NCBI GenBank assembly: GCA_023227965.1
Contig: JALOCA010000003.1
Location: 1-64,000, forward strand
Length of the DNA: 64,000 nucleotides
Source: Lentimicrobiaceae bacterium
Lineage (GTDB): Bacteria > Bacteroidota > Bacteroidia > Bacteroidales > JALOCA01
Direction of reading: 5' to 3'
This document shows positions 53,208 to 62,991 of the stretch, piece after piece (position 1 is the stretch's first letter; each line of letters opens with the position of its first letter). The position numbers and the translations under genes are program-made. The notes under the pieces are model-generated. The model was not told where the DNA came from. It made no database searches and worked only from the letters and a program-made list of their open reading frames with translations.

Positions 53208-55274
53208 CTAACGAATAATCAATTTTTCAGACGATATGCTATTTCCATGTTGAATAACAAGGAGATAAATTCCGGAAGGAAGATTCAGATTAAATATTTC
53301 ATTAGAAGAACCCATAACTCCTGTTTTTTCAAAAACGACAGCATTATAAGCATTTACAACTTTCACGGTTGCTTTATCTGTGGTTGCTTTAAACATAACT
53401 GAAAAAGTTCCATTATTGGGGTTCGGAATAATTGAAGGTTTACTATTGTTATTTTCGGTAATGCCATCACAGATAAGAACCGATACCTGTAGTTCAGAGG
53501 AAAAAGCACTTTCGCCACAGTCGTTTATACCTTTTACTTTAACAGTAGCCAATCCAGTGTAGGAAGTATTCCAAGTTACGGTGGCTGTTAATCCGTTGCC
53601 ATCTATGGTTCCGGCTTCAGCAGGAAGTAATTCCCAGCTATAAGACAAAACATTGTTTGCTTCCTGTGTGGTATAAGTGGTAAATGGCTCTTCAGCAGGA
53701 CATATTTCGACATTGCCTGTCGGGGTCTGGGGTATTTCAGGCAGCAAGTTCTTGATTATGGTTGTCGAACCCTGCATAGGCTGCTCGCAATATTGCCCAT
53801 AGCTATAAGCTTTTACTGTATAACTGCCTTCTAAAATCTGGTTGCCAAAACTGAGGGCTTCTCCTGTACCTGGTACCGGATTTCCTGTAGAAGTTTCATT
53901 CAAAAAAAGTTGATATGTTTTTCCTGATTCTGAATTCGATAGACCTACTTCTACGCCCAAAGTTCCTTCGCAATAACTGCCGCCTCCGGTGATTTCAAAA
54001 ACAGTGGGAGCAGACAATTTTGTAATTTCCAAATTATCGGAGGAAAATCCTTCGCCACAAGTATTTGACCCTTTTACAGAAACGTAAGCTGTTCCTGTAT
54101 AATTGTCGTTCCATGTAACTGTACCCACGGTGTCATTACCGACAATTTCCCCGGCTTCCAAAGGAGATAATTGCCAGATATACGAATTCGCCTTGGTGGC
54201 TCCAGAAGTAAGGTATTCGGAAACAGAAGTATTCGTACATACAATCGTTTCTCCGTAAGGAATTCCTGCTTGTGTAGGTACTGAATTTACTGTTATAAAA
54301 TCGGCACGTAAAGTAGTATTGCTTGCTAACCCGTTAGTTACAGTAAGGCTTACATTGTAATTCCCAGAGGTAAGATAGGTTACCACGGGATTTTGTTCTG
54401 TTGATGTGGCCGGATCTCCGCCTGGGAAACTCCAGTTCCATGTTGTAGGAGGCAGTGGACTTGCAGTTGAAAGGTCGGTATAATGTACAATTCCTGCTTC
54501 ACAAACTGTGGTAGTATCCGTATCAAAGTCCGCGATTACTGTACCGGAAGACAGTTCTTCAAGTGCTACTTTGGTTCCCTGTAAAATTTCTTTGCTTGTA
54601 TTGTCCTGTATAAAGGCAACTAATTCACAATTTTCTGCAGGCCATGCTGTATTAAGGGTAAAAGTAAGCGTAACCAACTGGGTAGAATCAGTAGGATCAA
54701 GTGCAACAGTAGTACCCGACTGATTGGGCATCATTAACCGGTTTACAAAATTAAGTTCTGTTTGCCCTTGCCAGTTGTAGGCAATTTCCGATTGTGTTAA
54801 AGCCAGGTGAATTTTCATATTTGTGCTGGTAGTAGCTGCAACCTGTTTGGCTTTAACCAAAACAGTGTAATCAGCACCCGTATTGGAACCAAAAATTTCG
54901 AGCGTAAAAGAAGATGGAATTGCTTTACGTTGGTTATACTTTGGCAAATATGATGAATACATACTTTGGGTATGGTTTCCCCCTACTACCGTCAGCACTC
55001 CATCAAATTTTGCAGTCGGGAAACTCGAAATACCGTAATAACTATTCCTTGCATTCGAATAGGTGTTGGCAAAAATATCGCCGTTATGATTTTCAACTAC
55101 AGCTACATCCTTGCCATTAGTGATTAAATCGTCAGCACCAAGAGCTGCACCGGGACAATATTGGCACCACGTTCCTGTGCCAATTTCAAGGACAACCATA
55201 TCTCTTTCTACTTGCTGGGCATGTACCCATAGTATAGAAAAGAACATACAGATAAAAAGTACACTTTTTTTCAT
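53208..55274 (-). CDS. Omp28-related thioredoxin-fold protein with PKD domains and T9SS sorting domain
   Basis: A 688-residue exported protein. The signal peptide ends near residue 20, and a thioredoxin-like domain with TWCQYCPGA (Cys37, Cys40) follows at once. About 25-240 match the Omp28-related outer-membrane proteins of Porphyromonas. A PKD domain (about 245-330, with PPTTWNWSFPGGDP) comes next, then two or three Ig/PKD-like repeats with the pattern YxWxLxPxEAGxI and TCGE/DCGE. A type A sorting domain (PNPNNGTFSVMF to SEKLIIR) closes it. The redox activity is inferred from the Cys pair only. It shares its Ig-like repeat with the BNR protein two genes downstream. Confidence 0.82.
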   Translation of the reverse strand: MKKSVLFICMFFSILWVHAQQVERDMVVLEIGTGTWCQYCPGAALGADDLITNGKDVAVVENHNGDIFANTYSNARNSYYGISSFPTAKFDGVLTVVGGNHTQSMYSSYLPKYNQRKAIPSSFTLEIFGSNTGADYTVLVKAKQVAATTSTNMKIHLALTQSEIAYNWQGQTELNFVNRLMMPNQSGTTVALDPTDSTQLVTLTFTLNTAWPAENCELVAFIQDNTSKEILQGTKVALEELSSGTVIADFDTDTTTVCEAGIVHYTDLSTASPLPPTTWNWSFPGGDPATSTEQNPVVTYLTSGNYNVSLTVTNGLASNTTLRADFITVNSVPTQAGIPYGETIVCTNTSVSEYLTSGATKANSYIWQLSPLEAGEIVGNDTVGTVTWNDNYTGTAYVSVKGSNTCGEGFSSDNLEITKLSAPTVFEITGGGSYCEGTLGVEVGLSNSESGKTYQLFLNETSTGNPVPGTGEALSFGNQILEGSYTVKAYSYGQYCEQPMQGSTTIIKNLLPEIPQTPTGNVEICPAEEPFTTYTTQEANNVLSYSWELLPAEAGTIDGNGLTATVTWNTSYTGLATVKVKGINDCGESAFSSELQVSVLICDGITENNNSKPSIIPNPNNGTFSVMFKATTDKATVKVVNAYNAVVFEKTGVMGSSNEIFNLNLPSGIYLLVIQHGNSISSEKLIIR

Positions 55275-55667
55275 TTTGTAAATGCTTGTTAATTAATAAT
55301 TAAATTGCAATGAAATATAAACCTGCAAATCTATATAAATTATTCTATATATAGATATATAGATAAGAAAAATATTTTTCAATAAAACGATACCAGAAAT
55401 TCATTTAACCTTCATATAATGAACAATTATAACTAAAAAAGGTTGAGGTTTGTTTCTTTTAATAATTTATTAAAATGAAACCCGCATGCATTGCATCCGT
55501 AAAAAGCGCCAATGAAACTAATTTTCTGGATTATGGGTTTCTCTGGAAATCTTGAATGAACATAAACCAATTAAACACAGATTAAATAGTATATGATTTA
55601 AAAGCAGATATTTACATTATTCAACCTTTTTCAAACCAGATCATCTGGTTTGCTCGTATTGAATTTT
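55275..55667. other. AT-rich region upstream of the Omp28-like gene
   Basis: About 393 bases. On the minus strand, TAGATTTG (plus coordinates 55326-55333) fits a -7 box for the Omp28-like gene and would give a leader of about 50 bases. Next to it is an A/T palindromic stretch (CTATATATAG near 55345). I see no terminator for the aldolase gene and no open frame. Confidence 0.45.
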
Positions 55668-56405
55668 TTATTGAAATTTTGAACGGGATAGCAAATAAAT
55701 GTAAGCAGCTTTCGCAGTAATATCTAAATAATCAAATGCTTCACCAACTGTTTGTCCAACAGAGATGCACCCATGTTTTTCCCAAACAGCTACTTTATGT
55801 TTTTCCAGTGCTTGTAGTGTTTTTTCTGCAAGAACATGGCTTCCCGGCTCAGAAAAAGGAACAAATCCCACTCCATCAGGAATAAACAATGAAATTTCAG
55901 GATGCATGGAAAACAAAAGTGTGTTCAGCGCTTTTTCCTGGTTGAGCCCAGGAATATGTGTTAGAGCAATCATCTCCGTAACATGTGAATGCAATACTGC
56001 TTTTTCTTTTGCATTTTGCGCCACCAGTTGGTTTTGGATAGCCAAATGGGTCGAAAGCTCTGAAGTTGGGGTTGCATTGGAATTTTTACCGGGGATGTAA
56101 ATAGTGGCTTTATTTCCCTCGGAATTGATGGATAGCAGGCAAATGTTTTCACTGTTTTTTTGCGAAAAACGGCGCATCTGGCTACCTGAAATAGTAACAA
56201 CCAACGTATTGCAGGAAAGATAATGAAAAGGATATTCTAACGAAATTTCTATGAAATTATGTGTCGGATATATTTTCGAAGGAACCAGCCCGGTAACATT
56301 TACCGAAATATTTCCTGCATTTCGTTCCGCCCAGCCTTTGTTCCACAAAAATCCCCCAATTTCATCAATTTCCGATAAGATATCGTGAATATATGTTTGA
56401 AACAT
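55668..56405 (-). CDS. rhaD: Class II aldolase, rhamnulose-1-phosphate aldolase-like
   Basis: A 245-residue class II aldolase/adducin family protein. It resembles RhaD, which splits L-rhamnulose-1-phosphate into dihydroxyacetone phosphate and L-lactaldehyde. ERNAGNISV near residue 27 is the phosphate-binding loop. PTSELSTHLA carries the catalytic Glu, HSHVTEMIALTH gives the zinc histidines, and WEKHGCISVG supplies the third. FIPDGVGFVPFSEPGS is close to the RhaD signature. It is slightly shorter than E. coli RhaD (274). No other rhamnose genes are nearby, so related substrates are possible. It follows the next T9SS gene after 6 bases. Confidence 0.82.
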   Translation of the reverse strand: MFQTYIHDILSEIDEIGGFLWNKGWAERNAGNISVNVTGLVPSKIYPTHNFIEISLEYPFHYLSCNTLVVTISGSQMRRFSQKNSENICLLSINSEGNKATIYIPGKNSNATPTSELSTHLAIQNQLVAQNAKEKAVLHSHVTEMIALTHIPGLNQEKALNTLLFSMHPEISLFIPDGVGFVPFSEPGSHVLAEKTLQALEKHKVAVWEKHGCISVGQTVGEAFDYLDITAKAAYIYLLSRSKFQ

Positions 56406-56411
56406 TGATAA

Positions 56412-58151
56412 TTAATGCTGAATAACGATTTTAATTACGCATGGCATTCCATTAACCGATAGAACTCCTAAATACGTTCCGTTTGACAACGGGGAACCCT
56501 GATCAGATTTTCCGTCCCAGTTGAATTTTTGTACTCCTGCCGGCAAATTTCCATTGAAAACCGTTTTGCATTTTGTACCGGTAGCAGAAAAAACTTCCAT
56601 TTTTACTAACGAAGTTTCTTTAAGTATGAACACGATTTCTGTTTTGTTGTACAGTGGATTGGGAGAAACGAACAAATCATAAACATTTTTTGGTAAATTC
56701 TGAATACCTACTGATACAGGGCCCAATAATCCGTTGGCTTGCAGATTCTGGGCATAAATATCGGATTCTCCGTTTCTTTGGTCTTCCCAAGCCATAATCC
56801 ATTGATAATTATTCAGGATACCCGTATATCTGTGTACTTTATCACTTTGTACCGAACAAATTTCAACCATTTGCGGATTCCAAACAAAGGAACCGGATTC
56901 GTCCACCTTAGTACACATTACTCTACTATCAGTTACATTTCCAAAGTTGTAGTCGTCATAAATTACAACTGCATCATTTTCAAAGCATTTTGTAGTAACA
57001 AAACTAATTTGCTTGTCCGACAGATCAATAAACTTCTTCCCCAAATCTCCCCATAATTTGGTTCCATCAGGTGTAACCAATTGCCCGGATAAACCTTGGT
57101 TGTCCTGATTGGCATTTTGTTCACTCCAAAAAACAAAGAGTTTGTCTGATTGTGGATTGTATTTTACTGTAGCGTCCAGATGCTGTCTTGAATTATCTGT
57201 GCTCATTTCCACTCCATCGGCAGGCATAAGTAAATTACCATCATTATCCGTATGCTGAACAAAGGTGCTGTAATTCCAGTCGGCATTTCTGTCATCAAAC
57301 CAGCTTATGTAAAATCCACCGTTTTCATCATAATCTGTGCTATAAGTTTGTGGGTAAAAAGGGATTCCGGTTCCTTCATAAACCACTTTTTCCTGTTGCC
57401 AGAGTAAGATTCCGTCAGGACCAATTTTTTGAAAATAGATATATTTTTCACCCATATAGCTGCCATATTGTTTTGAGTAGATCATAAAAACATTTCCATT
57501 TCCGGCATTCATAAGTATGGGAAAAGAATATAAACATGCGGTGTCGGGCTGATAAACAATGCCGTCACCCCACAATTTTTCTCCAGAGGGGGAAATTTTT
57601 TGAAGCATAATATATTCATTGCCGGTGTCGGGCGATCGGTTCCATGCTACGATGGTATTGCCTTCACTATCGAGAACGCAAACAGGAGTAACTTCAAAAT
57701 CAACGCTATTGGAAAGCTCTGTGCCGTTTTCTCCCCATAAAAATTGCCCGGTTGGAGAAATTTTATAAGCAAAAATATCATTGTTTCCGGCGTTTCTTAT
57801 ATCCTGAAATGTAATAATTGCATTGGTGTCGTTGTCCACTGTAACATCATAATCTGTAAGCCAGGTCATGGATTGATTACTACTTATTAAGATGCCACCC
57901 GAAATCCAGAGTTCTTTTCCGGTAACATCCAGCTTTTGCAAACGAACATTATAGTTTCCGCTTTCAGAAGAAAACCAACAGATATAAGAAATTCCTGAAG
58001 AATGGGTAGCAACCTTTGGCAAAGCTTGTTCGCCAGATAAGTTTGTGATACAATTGTTTTCAGCAGGATTATTGCTCCATTGTGCAAAAATGGAAATTGC
58101 AATAATGGTGAATCCGAGGGTAAAAATTAGTTTTTTCATGATTTTTAGCAT
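56412..58151 (-). CDS. T9SS-secreted protein with FlgD-like C-terminal domain
   Basis: A 579-residue exported protein. The signal peptide KLIFTLGFTIIAISIFAQ is cut near residue 24; a second ATG at codon 5 is an equal candidate start. The body (about 30-470) consists of repeated beta-propeller-like units with the recurring pattern W-G-(D/E)-x-G and D-x-R-N (DIRNAGN, DDRNADW, EDQRNGESDIYAQN). The C-terminus holds an FlgD-like Ig domain (FNWDGKSDQGSPLSNGTY) that serves as the sorting domain. No catalytic residues are evident. It is probably co-transcribed with the aldolase gene. Confidence 0.78.
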   Translation of the reverse strand: MLKIMKKLIFTLGFTIIAISIFAQWSNNPAENNCITNLSGEQALPKVATHSSGISYICWFSSESGNYNVRLQKLDVTGKELWISGGILISSNQSMTWLTDYDVTVDNDTNAIITFQDIRNAGNNDIFAYKISPTGQFLWGENGTELSNSVDFEVTPVCVLDSEGNTIVAWNRSPDTGNEYIMLQKISPSGEKLWGDGIVYQPDTACLYSFPILMNAGNGNVFMIYSKQYGSYMGEKYIYFQKIGPDGILLWQQEKVVYEGTGIPFYPQTYSTDYDENGGFYISWFDDRNADWNYSTFVQHTDNDGNLLMPADGVEMSTDNSRQHLDATVKYNPQSDKLFVFWSEQNANQDNQGLSGQLVTPDGTKLWGDLGKKFIDLSDKQISFVTTKCFENDAVVIYDDYNFGNVTDSRVMCTKVDESGSFVWNPQMVEICSVQSDKVHRYTGILNNYQWIMAWEDQRNGESDIYAQNLQANGLLGPVSVGIQNLPKNVYDLFVSPNPLYNKTEIVFILKETSLVKMEVFSATGTKCKTVFNGNLPAGVQKFNWDGKSDQGSPLSNGTYLGVLSVNGMPCVIKIVIQH

Positions 58152-58178
58152 TAATACTAAGGAACAAAGTTACAAAAA

Positions 58179-58628
58179 TCAGATTCTTTTTTCGCTAAAG
58201 AATTTTTTTATTATTTCTGAACAATCATTTTCGAGTATTCCGCTGCAGATTTGGATTTTAGGACGAAAAATATTTAAACCAGTTGTGGAATAGCCTCTTT
58301 TGGGATCCGCTGCACCATACACAATCCGGGTTATTTGTGACCAGAATGCAGCTCCGGCACACATTACGCAGGGTTCTATGGTAACATATAAAGTACAATC
58401 AATAAGATATTTGGCACCCAAATAATTGCATGCAGATGTAAATGCTTGCATTTCTGCATGAGCGGTAGGATCGTTCAGCGTTTCTGTGAGATTATGGGCA
58501 CGGGCAATAATATTGTTTTGGCACGCAATTACAGCACCTATCGGTACTTCATTTTTATCAAATGCTTTCCGGGCTTCTTTCAAAGCCTCACGCATAAAAT
58601 AATCATCTGAATATCTTGATATATCCAT
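58179..58628 (-). CDS. tadA: tRNA-specific adenosine deaminase TadA-like nucleoside deaminase
   Basis: A 149-residue zinc deaminase with HAEMQAF (zinc His and catalytic Glu) near residue 57 and PCVMCAGA (two zinc cysteines) near 88. TadA converts adenosine-34 of tRNA-Arg(ACG) to inosine. Guanine deaminase and related enzymes share these motifs, but the length, the N-terminus (YFMREALKEARKAFDKNEVP) and the single-copy context favour TadA. It is divergent from the ATP synthase operon. Confidence 0.88.
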   Translation of the reverse strand: MDISRYSDDYFMREALKEARKAFDKNEVPIGAVIACQNNIIARAHNLTETLNDPTAHAEMQAFTSACNYLGAKYLIDCTLYVTIEPCVMCAGAAFWSQITRIVYGAADPKRGYSTTGLNIFRPKIQICSGILENDCSEIIKKFFSEKRI

Positions 58629-58708
58629 AATTAAAATACATTTTTACGTGCAAACATATAAAATATATAACAAAAACAATTAAAAGCCGTTATTAGCGAA
58701 ATTATTAG

Positions 58709-58716
58709 TAAAATTG
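58709..58716 (+). promoter_or_regulatory. Possible -7 box for the atp operon
   Basis: TAAAATTG matches 7 of 8 positions of TAnnTTTG, 30 bases before atpB. A -33 element is not evident, so this is weak. Confidence 0.25.
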
Positions 58717-58745
58717 CACTCCATAAAATTCATAAGAATATTTTA

Positions 58746-59864
58746 ATGATTAATTTCATAATGAATAAGTTGCGTTTTATACTATTGTTGGGTTTTGTCT
58801 CAATATTTTCCATTATTTCTAATAGTATTTTTGCAACTACACCACCTGTATCTGATAACAAGGCTACTCATGAAGCAGAAGTTTTCAAACCGGGAGAAAT
58901 GATTATTGAACATATTATTGATAATCATGAATGGCATATATTTACATGGAACACCCATCATTATTCGGTGCCCTTGCCAGTAATTTTATACGATCGGGGA
59001 AAAATTGTAGTTTTTTCTTCTGGTAGGTTTCACCACGGAACAGCTTCCTATATCGGATATAAAATTGAAAATGAGGGAAAAAATAAGAGAAAAATAGTAA
59101 AGGTTTTAGATGACGGGGTTACAACGAATACAAAAGAGCCATTGCCTCTTGATTTTTCCGTTACAAGAACAGTTGCAGCCCTAATTTTGAGTATGTTTTT
59201 ACTTATTCTCATTTTGAGTGCGGTAGTTAGAAGATATAAAAGACATCCTAATACAGCTCCAAAAGGGTTACAGATTGCCATCGAAGCTCTTGTAAATTTT
59301 ATCAAAGACGATATTGCAATTCCGTCAATAGGAGTGAAGATGTACGAAAGGTATATGCCTTTTTTGCTCACTTTATTCTTTTTTATATTGATGAACAATA
59401 TTATGGGATTGATACCTTTCTTCCCTTTTGGAACCAACGTAACCGGAAATATTGCCATTACAATGAGCCTTGCTTTGTTTACTTTTGTAATCACAACATT
59501 TTCGGGTAATAAAATGTACTGGAAACATATTTTTAATGCTCCAGGTGTACCTTGGTGGTTGAAATTTCCGATTCCCCTTATGCCCATAGTTGAACTTATT
59601 GGGGTGTTTACAAAACCATTTGTCCTGATGGTTCGTTTATTTGCAAATATAACAGCCGGTCATATTGTAATTCTGGGTTTTATGAGCCTGATATTTATTT
59701 TTGCCAGGATTCATACTGCCTTGGGTTTGGGTGTATCTGTGGTTTCAATAGCATTTACATTGTTTATGGATATGCTTGAACTGCTTGTTGCTTTTATACA
59801 GGCATACGTGTTTACCCTGTTATCGGCATTGTATTTCGGAATGGCAACCCAGGAACATCATTAA
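58746..59864 (+). CDS. atpB: ATP synthase F0 subunit a
   Basis: Subunit a forms the proton half-channels next to the c-ring. The 372-residue protein has a signal-like helix and an extracytoplasmic extension of about 110 residues before the canonical part, as in other Bacteroidetes. The essential Arg lies in LMVRLFANITAGH near residue 295. Five or six membrane helices follow residue 135. A second ATG at codon 6 is also possible. No atpI is seen before it. Confidence 0.96.
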   Translation: MINFIMNKLRFILLLGFVSIFSIISNSIFATTPPVSDNKATHEAEVFKPGEMIIEHIIDNHEWHIFTWNTHHYSVPLPVILYDRGKIVVFSSGRFHHGTASYIGYKIENEGKNKRKIVKVLDDGVTTNTKEPLPLDFSVTRTVAALILSMFLLILILSAVVRRYKRHPNTAPKGLQIAIEALVNFIKDDIAIPSIGVKMYERYMPFLLTLFFFILMNNIMGLIPFFPFGTNVTGNIAITMSLALFTFVITTFSGNKMYWKHIFNAPGVPWWLKFPIPLMPIVELIGVFTKPFVLMVRLFANITAGHIVILGFMSLIFIFARIHTALGLGVSVVSIAFTLFMDMLELLVAFIQAYVFTLLSALYFGMATQEHH

Positions 59865-59905
59865 TAAAAAAAATAACCATTAATTAACAAATAAAATTAA
59901 ACAAA

Positions 59906-60166
59906 ATGAGCCTTTTAGCAATTTTACTTCAGGTAGCCGCCGATCTCGTTCCTATTGCGAAAATGGGAGCCGGATTGGGAGCCGGAATAGCAGTAATTGG
60001 TGCTGGTGTAGGTATCGGAAACATCGGACGGGGAGCGCTGGAATCCATTGCGCGTCAGCCGGAAGCCGTGGGCGATATTCGTTCTAACATGATTGTTGCA
60101 GCCGCTCTTATTGAAGGGGTAGCCTTTTTTGCTATCGTTGTTTGCTTGCTTATTCTTTTTCTGTAA
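59906..60166 (+). CDS. atpE: ATP synthase F0 subunit c
   Basis: An 86-residue two-helix proteolipid. The loop ARQPEA joins the helices, and the ion-binding Glu lies in AALIEGVAFF of helix 2. The first helix has Ile where sodium-type c subunits have Gln, and the residue after Glu is Gly instead of Ser. Proton coupling is therefore expected. Confidence 0.97.
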   Translation: MSLLAILLQVAADLVPIAKMGAGLGAGIAVIGAGVGIGNIGRGALESIARQPEAVGDIRSNMIVAAALIEGVAFFAIVVCLLILFL

Positions 60167-60177
60167 GCAAACGCATA

Positions 60178-60228
60178 AAACTGTGTACCTGACTTATAAG
60201 CGGGTACACCGTTTTGTATTTTACAAAA
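60178..60228 (+). promoter_or_regulatory. Overlapping hairpins between atpE and atpF
   Basis: First hairpin: AAAC-T-GTGTACC (60178-60189) with GGTACAC-C-GTTT (60203-60214), a 7-bp plus 4-bp stem with one mismatch, followed by a T run. Second hairpin: TTTTGTA/TACAAAA with 7-bp perfect arms at 60212-60228. They sit in the only long gap of the operon and could weaken read-through or protect the 3' end of the c-subunit message. Confidence 0.55.
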
Positions 60229-60276
60229 TGTAATCAAGAATAAAAAATATTGTAAACTAAAGAAAAATTTTCGGAT

Positions 60277-60771
60277 ATGGAACTTGTAACTCCTGGAGTG
60301 GGCTTGTTGTTCTGGATGACATTATCGTTTGGGTTAATGCTTTATGTTTTGGGAAAAATGTTCTGGAAACCTATCGTTAAAGCAATGAAAAATAGAGAGG
60401 AAGCAATAAGCCAAAGCCTTAATGAAGCCAACAAAGCAAGGGAAGAAATGAAAGCCCTCCAGATAAACAATGAACAACTTTTATTGCAAGCCAAAGAAGA
60501 ACGGGATCAAATTCTAAAAGAAGCCCGAAAGTTGAAAGATGAACTTATTGAAAAATCGAAAATACAGGCAAACGAAGAATACAACCGCATAGTGGAAAGT
60601 GCAAAAGAAAGCATTCATTACGAAAAAATGGCAGCTATTACCGAACTGAAAAACCAAATGGCTACACTTTCAATAGAAATAGCCCAGAAATTGATTCAGG
60701 AAGAACTGCAAAACAGCGATAAACAAAAAACCATTGTTGATAAAATGCTGAAAGAAATTAATTTCAATTAA
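60277..60771 (+). CDS. atpF: ATP synthase F0 subunit b
   Basis: A 164-residue stalk subunit with one N-terminal membrane helix (GLLFWMTLSFGLMLYVLGKMF) and a long charged coiled coil that reaches up to the F1 head. The length is standard. atpH starts 18 bases after the stop. Confidence 0.95.
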   Translation: MELVTPGVGLLFWMTLSFGLMLYVLGKMFWKPIVKAMKNREEAISQSLNEANKAREEMKALQINNEQLLLQAKEERDQILKEARKLKDELIEKSKIQANEEYNRIVESAKESIHYEKMAAITELKNQMATLSIEIAQKLIQEELQNSDKQKTIVDKMLKEINFN

Positions 60772-60789
60772 AGCAAAGCGTATATTTTA

Positions 60790-61347
60790 ATGAAAAATAG
60801 CAGGTTATATTCACGCTACGCGAAAGCCCTTTTCGACTTGGCATCGGAACAAAACCTTATCGAAAAGATTTTTGCCGATATGCAATTAGTACACCATACA
60901 ATTGAAACAAATCGTAGCCTTGCTTTGATGCTTCAAAGCCCTATAATTAAAATAGATAAGAAAAAAAACATTTTAAAAGAAATATTTAGTAACTCCATCT
61001 CTGAATTAACTCAAAAATACTTGGATATTATTAGTAGTAAACGAAGAGATTCATCAATAATGGGAATTGCATCCGGATACCTTGATTTGTATAACGAATT
61101 TAAGGGTATTAAAAAAGTAGTTCTCCGGACGGCTTTTGCCATGAGGGAAGCAGACAAAGAACGTATAAAACAGTTGTTAAAAACACAAACCGGCTTTACC
61201 ATAGAGCTTAAGGAAATAATTGAACCCGGATTAATCGGTGGATTTATTCTTACACTCGACGATAAACAATATGATGCCAGTTTACTGAAACAAATAAAAC
61301 AATTACATAAACAATTTGACAATAATTTGTATATTAAAGGATTTTAA
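60790..61347 (+). CDS. atpH: ATP synthase F1 subunit delta
   Basis: A 185-residue subunit that joins the b stalk to the alpha subunits. The N-terminal helical domain begins YSRYAKALFDLA. The C-terminal part has the family end motif EPGLIGGFILTLDDKQYDASL near 150. atpA follows after 6 bases. Confidence 0.95.
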   Translation: MKNSRLYSRYAKALFDLASEQNLIEKIFADMQLVHHTIETNRSLALMLQSPIIKIDKKKNILKEIFSNSISELTQKYLDIISSKRRDSSIMGIASGYLDLYNEFKGIKKVVLRTAFAMREADKERIKQLLKTQTGFTIELKEIIEPGLIGGFILTLDDKQYDASLLKQIKQLHKQFDNNLYIKGF

Positions 61348-61353
61348 TAATAT

Positions 61354-62937
61354 ATGGCAGAAATAAAACCCGCAGAAGTATCGGCAATTTTACGGCAGCA
61401 ATTAGCCGGATTTAAAACCGAAAAAGAACTTGAAGAAATAGGAACCGTGTTACAGGTAGGCGATGGTATTGCCCGTATTTATGGTTTAAACAATGCCCAG
61501 TCAGGTGAATTGATTGAGTTTGAAAAAAAAGGATTGAAAGGTATTGTCCTTAATTTGGAAGAGGATAATGTCGGTGCCGTGTTACTTGGTGAATCCCTTG
61601 ATGTAAAAGAGGGAGATACCGTGAAACGTACCGGGGAAATTGCTTCGGTTAACGTTGGCGAAGGTATGCTGGGTCGTGTTATCAACACTCTTGGCGAACC
61701 TATTGACGGAAAAGGAGAAATAAAAGGGGAAACCTTTCAAATGCCCCTTGAACGCAAAGCTCCGGGAGTAATTTACAGACAACCGGTAAACCAGCCACTA
61801 CAAACAGGTATTAAGCCCATTGATGCGATGATTCCTATCGGAAGAGGTCAAAGAGAGTTAATTATCGGCGACCGGCAAACCGGTAAATCGGCAATTGCCA
61901 TTGATACTATAATCAACCAAAAAGAATTTTACGAAAAAGGAGAACCAGTATATTGTGTATATGTTGCCATAGGACAAAAAGGTTCTACAGTGGCTAACCT
62001 GGTAAAAACACTCGAAAGCCACGGGGCAATGAATTACACTATCATTGTAACCGCTACTGCTTCCGACCCCGCTGCCATGCAATTCTATGCCCCGTTTACC
62101 GGCGCTGCAATAGGAGAATTTTTTAGGGATTCAGGAAGATCTGCCTTGGTGATTTACGACGATTTGTCGAAACAGGCAGTAGCTTATCGTGAAGTTTCTC
62201 TTTTACTCCGCCGCCCACCCGGACGCGAAGCTTATCCCGGTGATGTGTTTTATCTCCATTCACGTCTGCTCGAACGGGCTGCCCGTATCATTTCTGCTGA
62301 TCACATAGCAAAACAAATGAACGACCTGCCCGGATCTATCCAGCATCTTGTGAAAGGAGGAGGTTCTCTCACGGCTTTGCCAATTATTGAAACTCAGGCT
62401 GGCGACGTATCAGCATACATCCCTACCAACGTTATTTCTATCACCGATGGACAAATTTTTCTCGAATCGGGATTATTTAACTCTGGTATCCGACCCGCTA
62501 TCAACGTGGGAATCTCCGTTTCGCGCGTAGGTGGAAATGCACAGATAAAATCAATGAAGAAAATTGCCGGAACCTTAAAATTGGACCAAGCACAGTTCCG
62601 CGAACTCGAAGCCTTTGCAAAATTTGGTTCCGACCTTGATGCTGCTACCAAAGCCGTTCTTGATAAAGGCATCCGGAATGTGGAAATACTGAAACAAGCC
62701 CAATTTTCACCCATGCCAGTTGAAAAACAAATCGCTATTATTTTTTGCGGAACAAGGGGATTGTTACAAAAAATTCCCGTTAAGAGTATTAAAAACTTTG
62801 AAGACGAATTTTTGAATTATCTTGAGCAAAATCATCAGCCGGTACTCCAGTCATTAAAAAAAGGAGAACTAAAGGACGATGTACTGGCAACACTTGAAAA
62901 AACAGCCTTTCAAATAGCCAAAAGATACGAAAAATAA
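61354..62937 (+). CDS. atpA: ATP synthase F1 subunit alpha
   Basis: A 527-residue non-catalytic nucleotide-binding subunit. Walker A is GDRQTGKSAIA near residue 171, and the Walker B region is ALVIYDDLSKQ. The alpha signature PAINVGISVSRVGG is present. The N-terminal beta-barrel and C-terminal helical domains are complete. Confidence 0.98.
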   Translation: MAEIKPAEVSAILRQQLAGFKTEKELEEIGTVLQVGDGIARIYGLNNAQSGELIEFEKKGLKGIVLNLEEDNVGAVLLGESLDVKEGDTVKRTGEIASVNVGEGMLGRVINTLGEPIDGKGEIKGETFQMPLERKAPGVIYRQPVNQPLQTGIKPIDAMIPIGRGQRELIIGDRQTGKSAIAIDTIINQKEFYEKGEPVYCVYVAIGQKGSTVANLVKTLESHGAMNYTIIVTATASDPAAMQFYAPFTGAAIGEFFRDSGRSALVIYDDLSKQAVAYREVSLLLRRPPGREAYPGDVFYLHSRLLERAARIISADHIAKQMNDLPGSIQHLVKGGGSLTALPIIETQAGDVSAYIPTNVISITDGQIFLESGLFNSGIRPAINVGISVSRVGGNAQIKSMKKIAGTLKLDQAQFRELEAFAKFGSDLDAATKAVLDKGIRNVEILKQAQFSPMPVEKQIAIIFCGTRGLLQKIPVKSIKNFEDEFLNYLEQNHQPVLQSLKKGELKDDVLATLEKTAFQIAKRYEK

Positions 62938-62991
62938 AAATTCCCTTTTCACAGAAAATAAACGGATTAATGTAAATGCTGAATTGAACCC

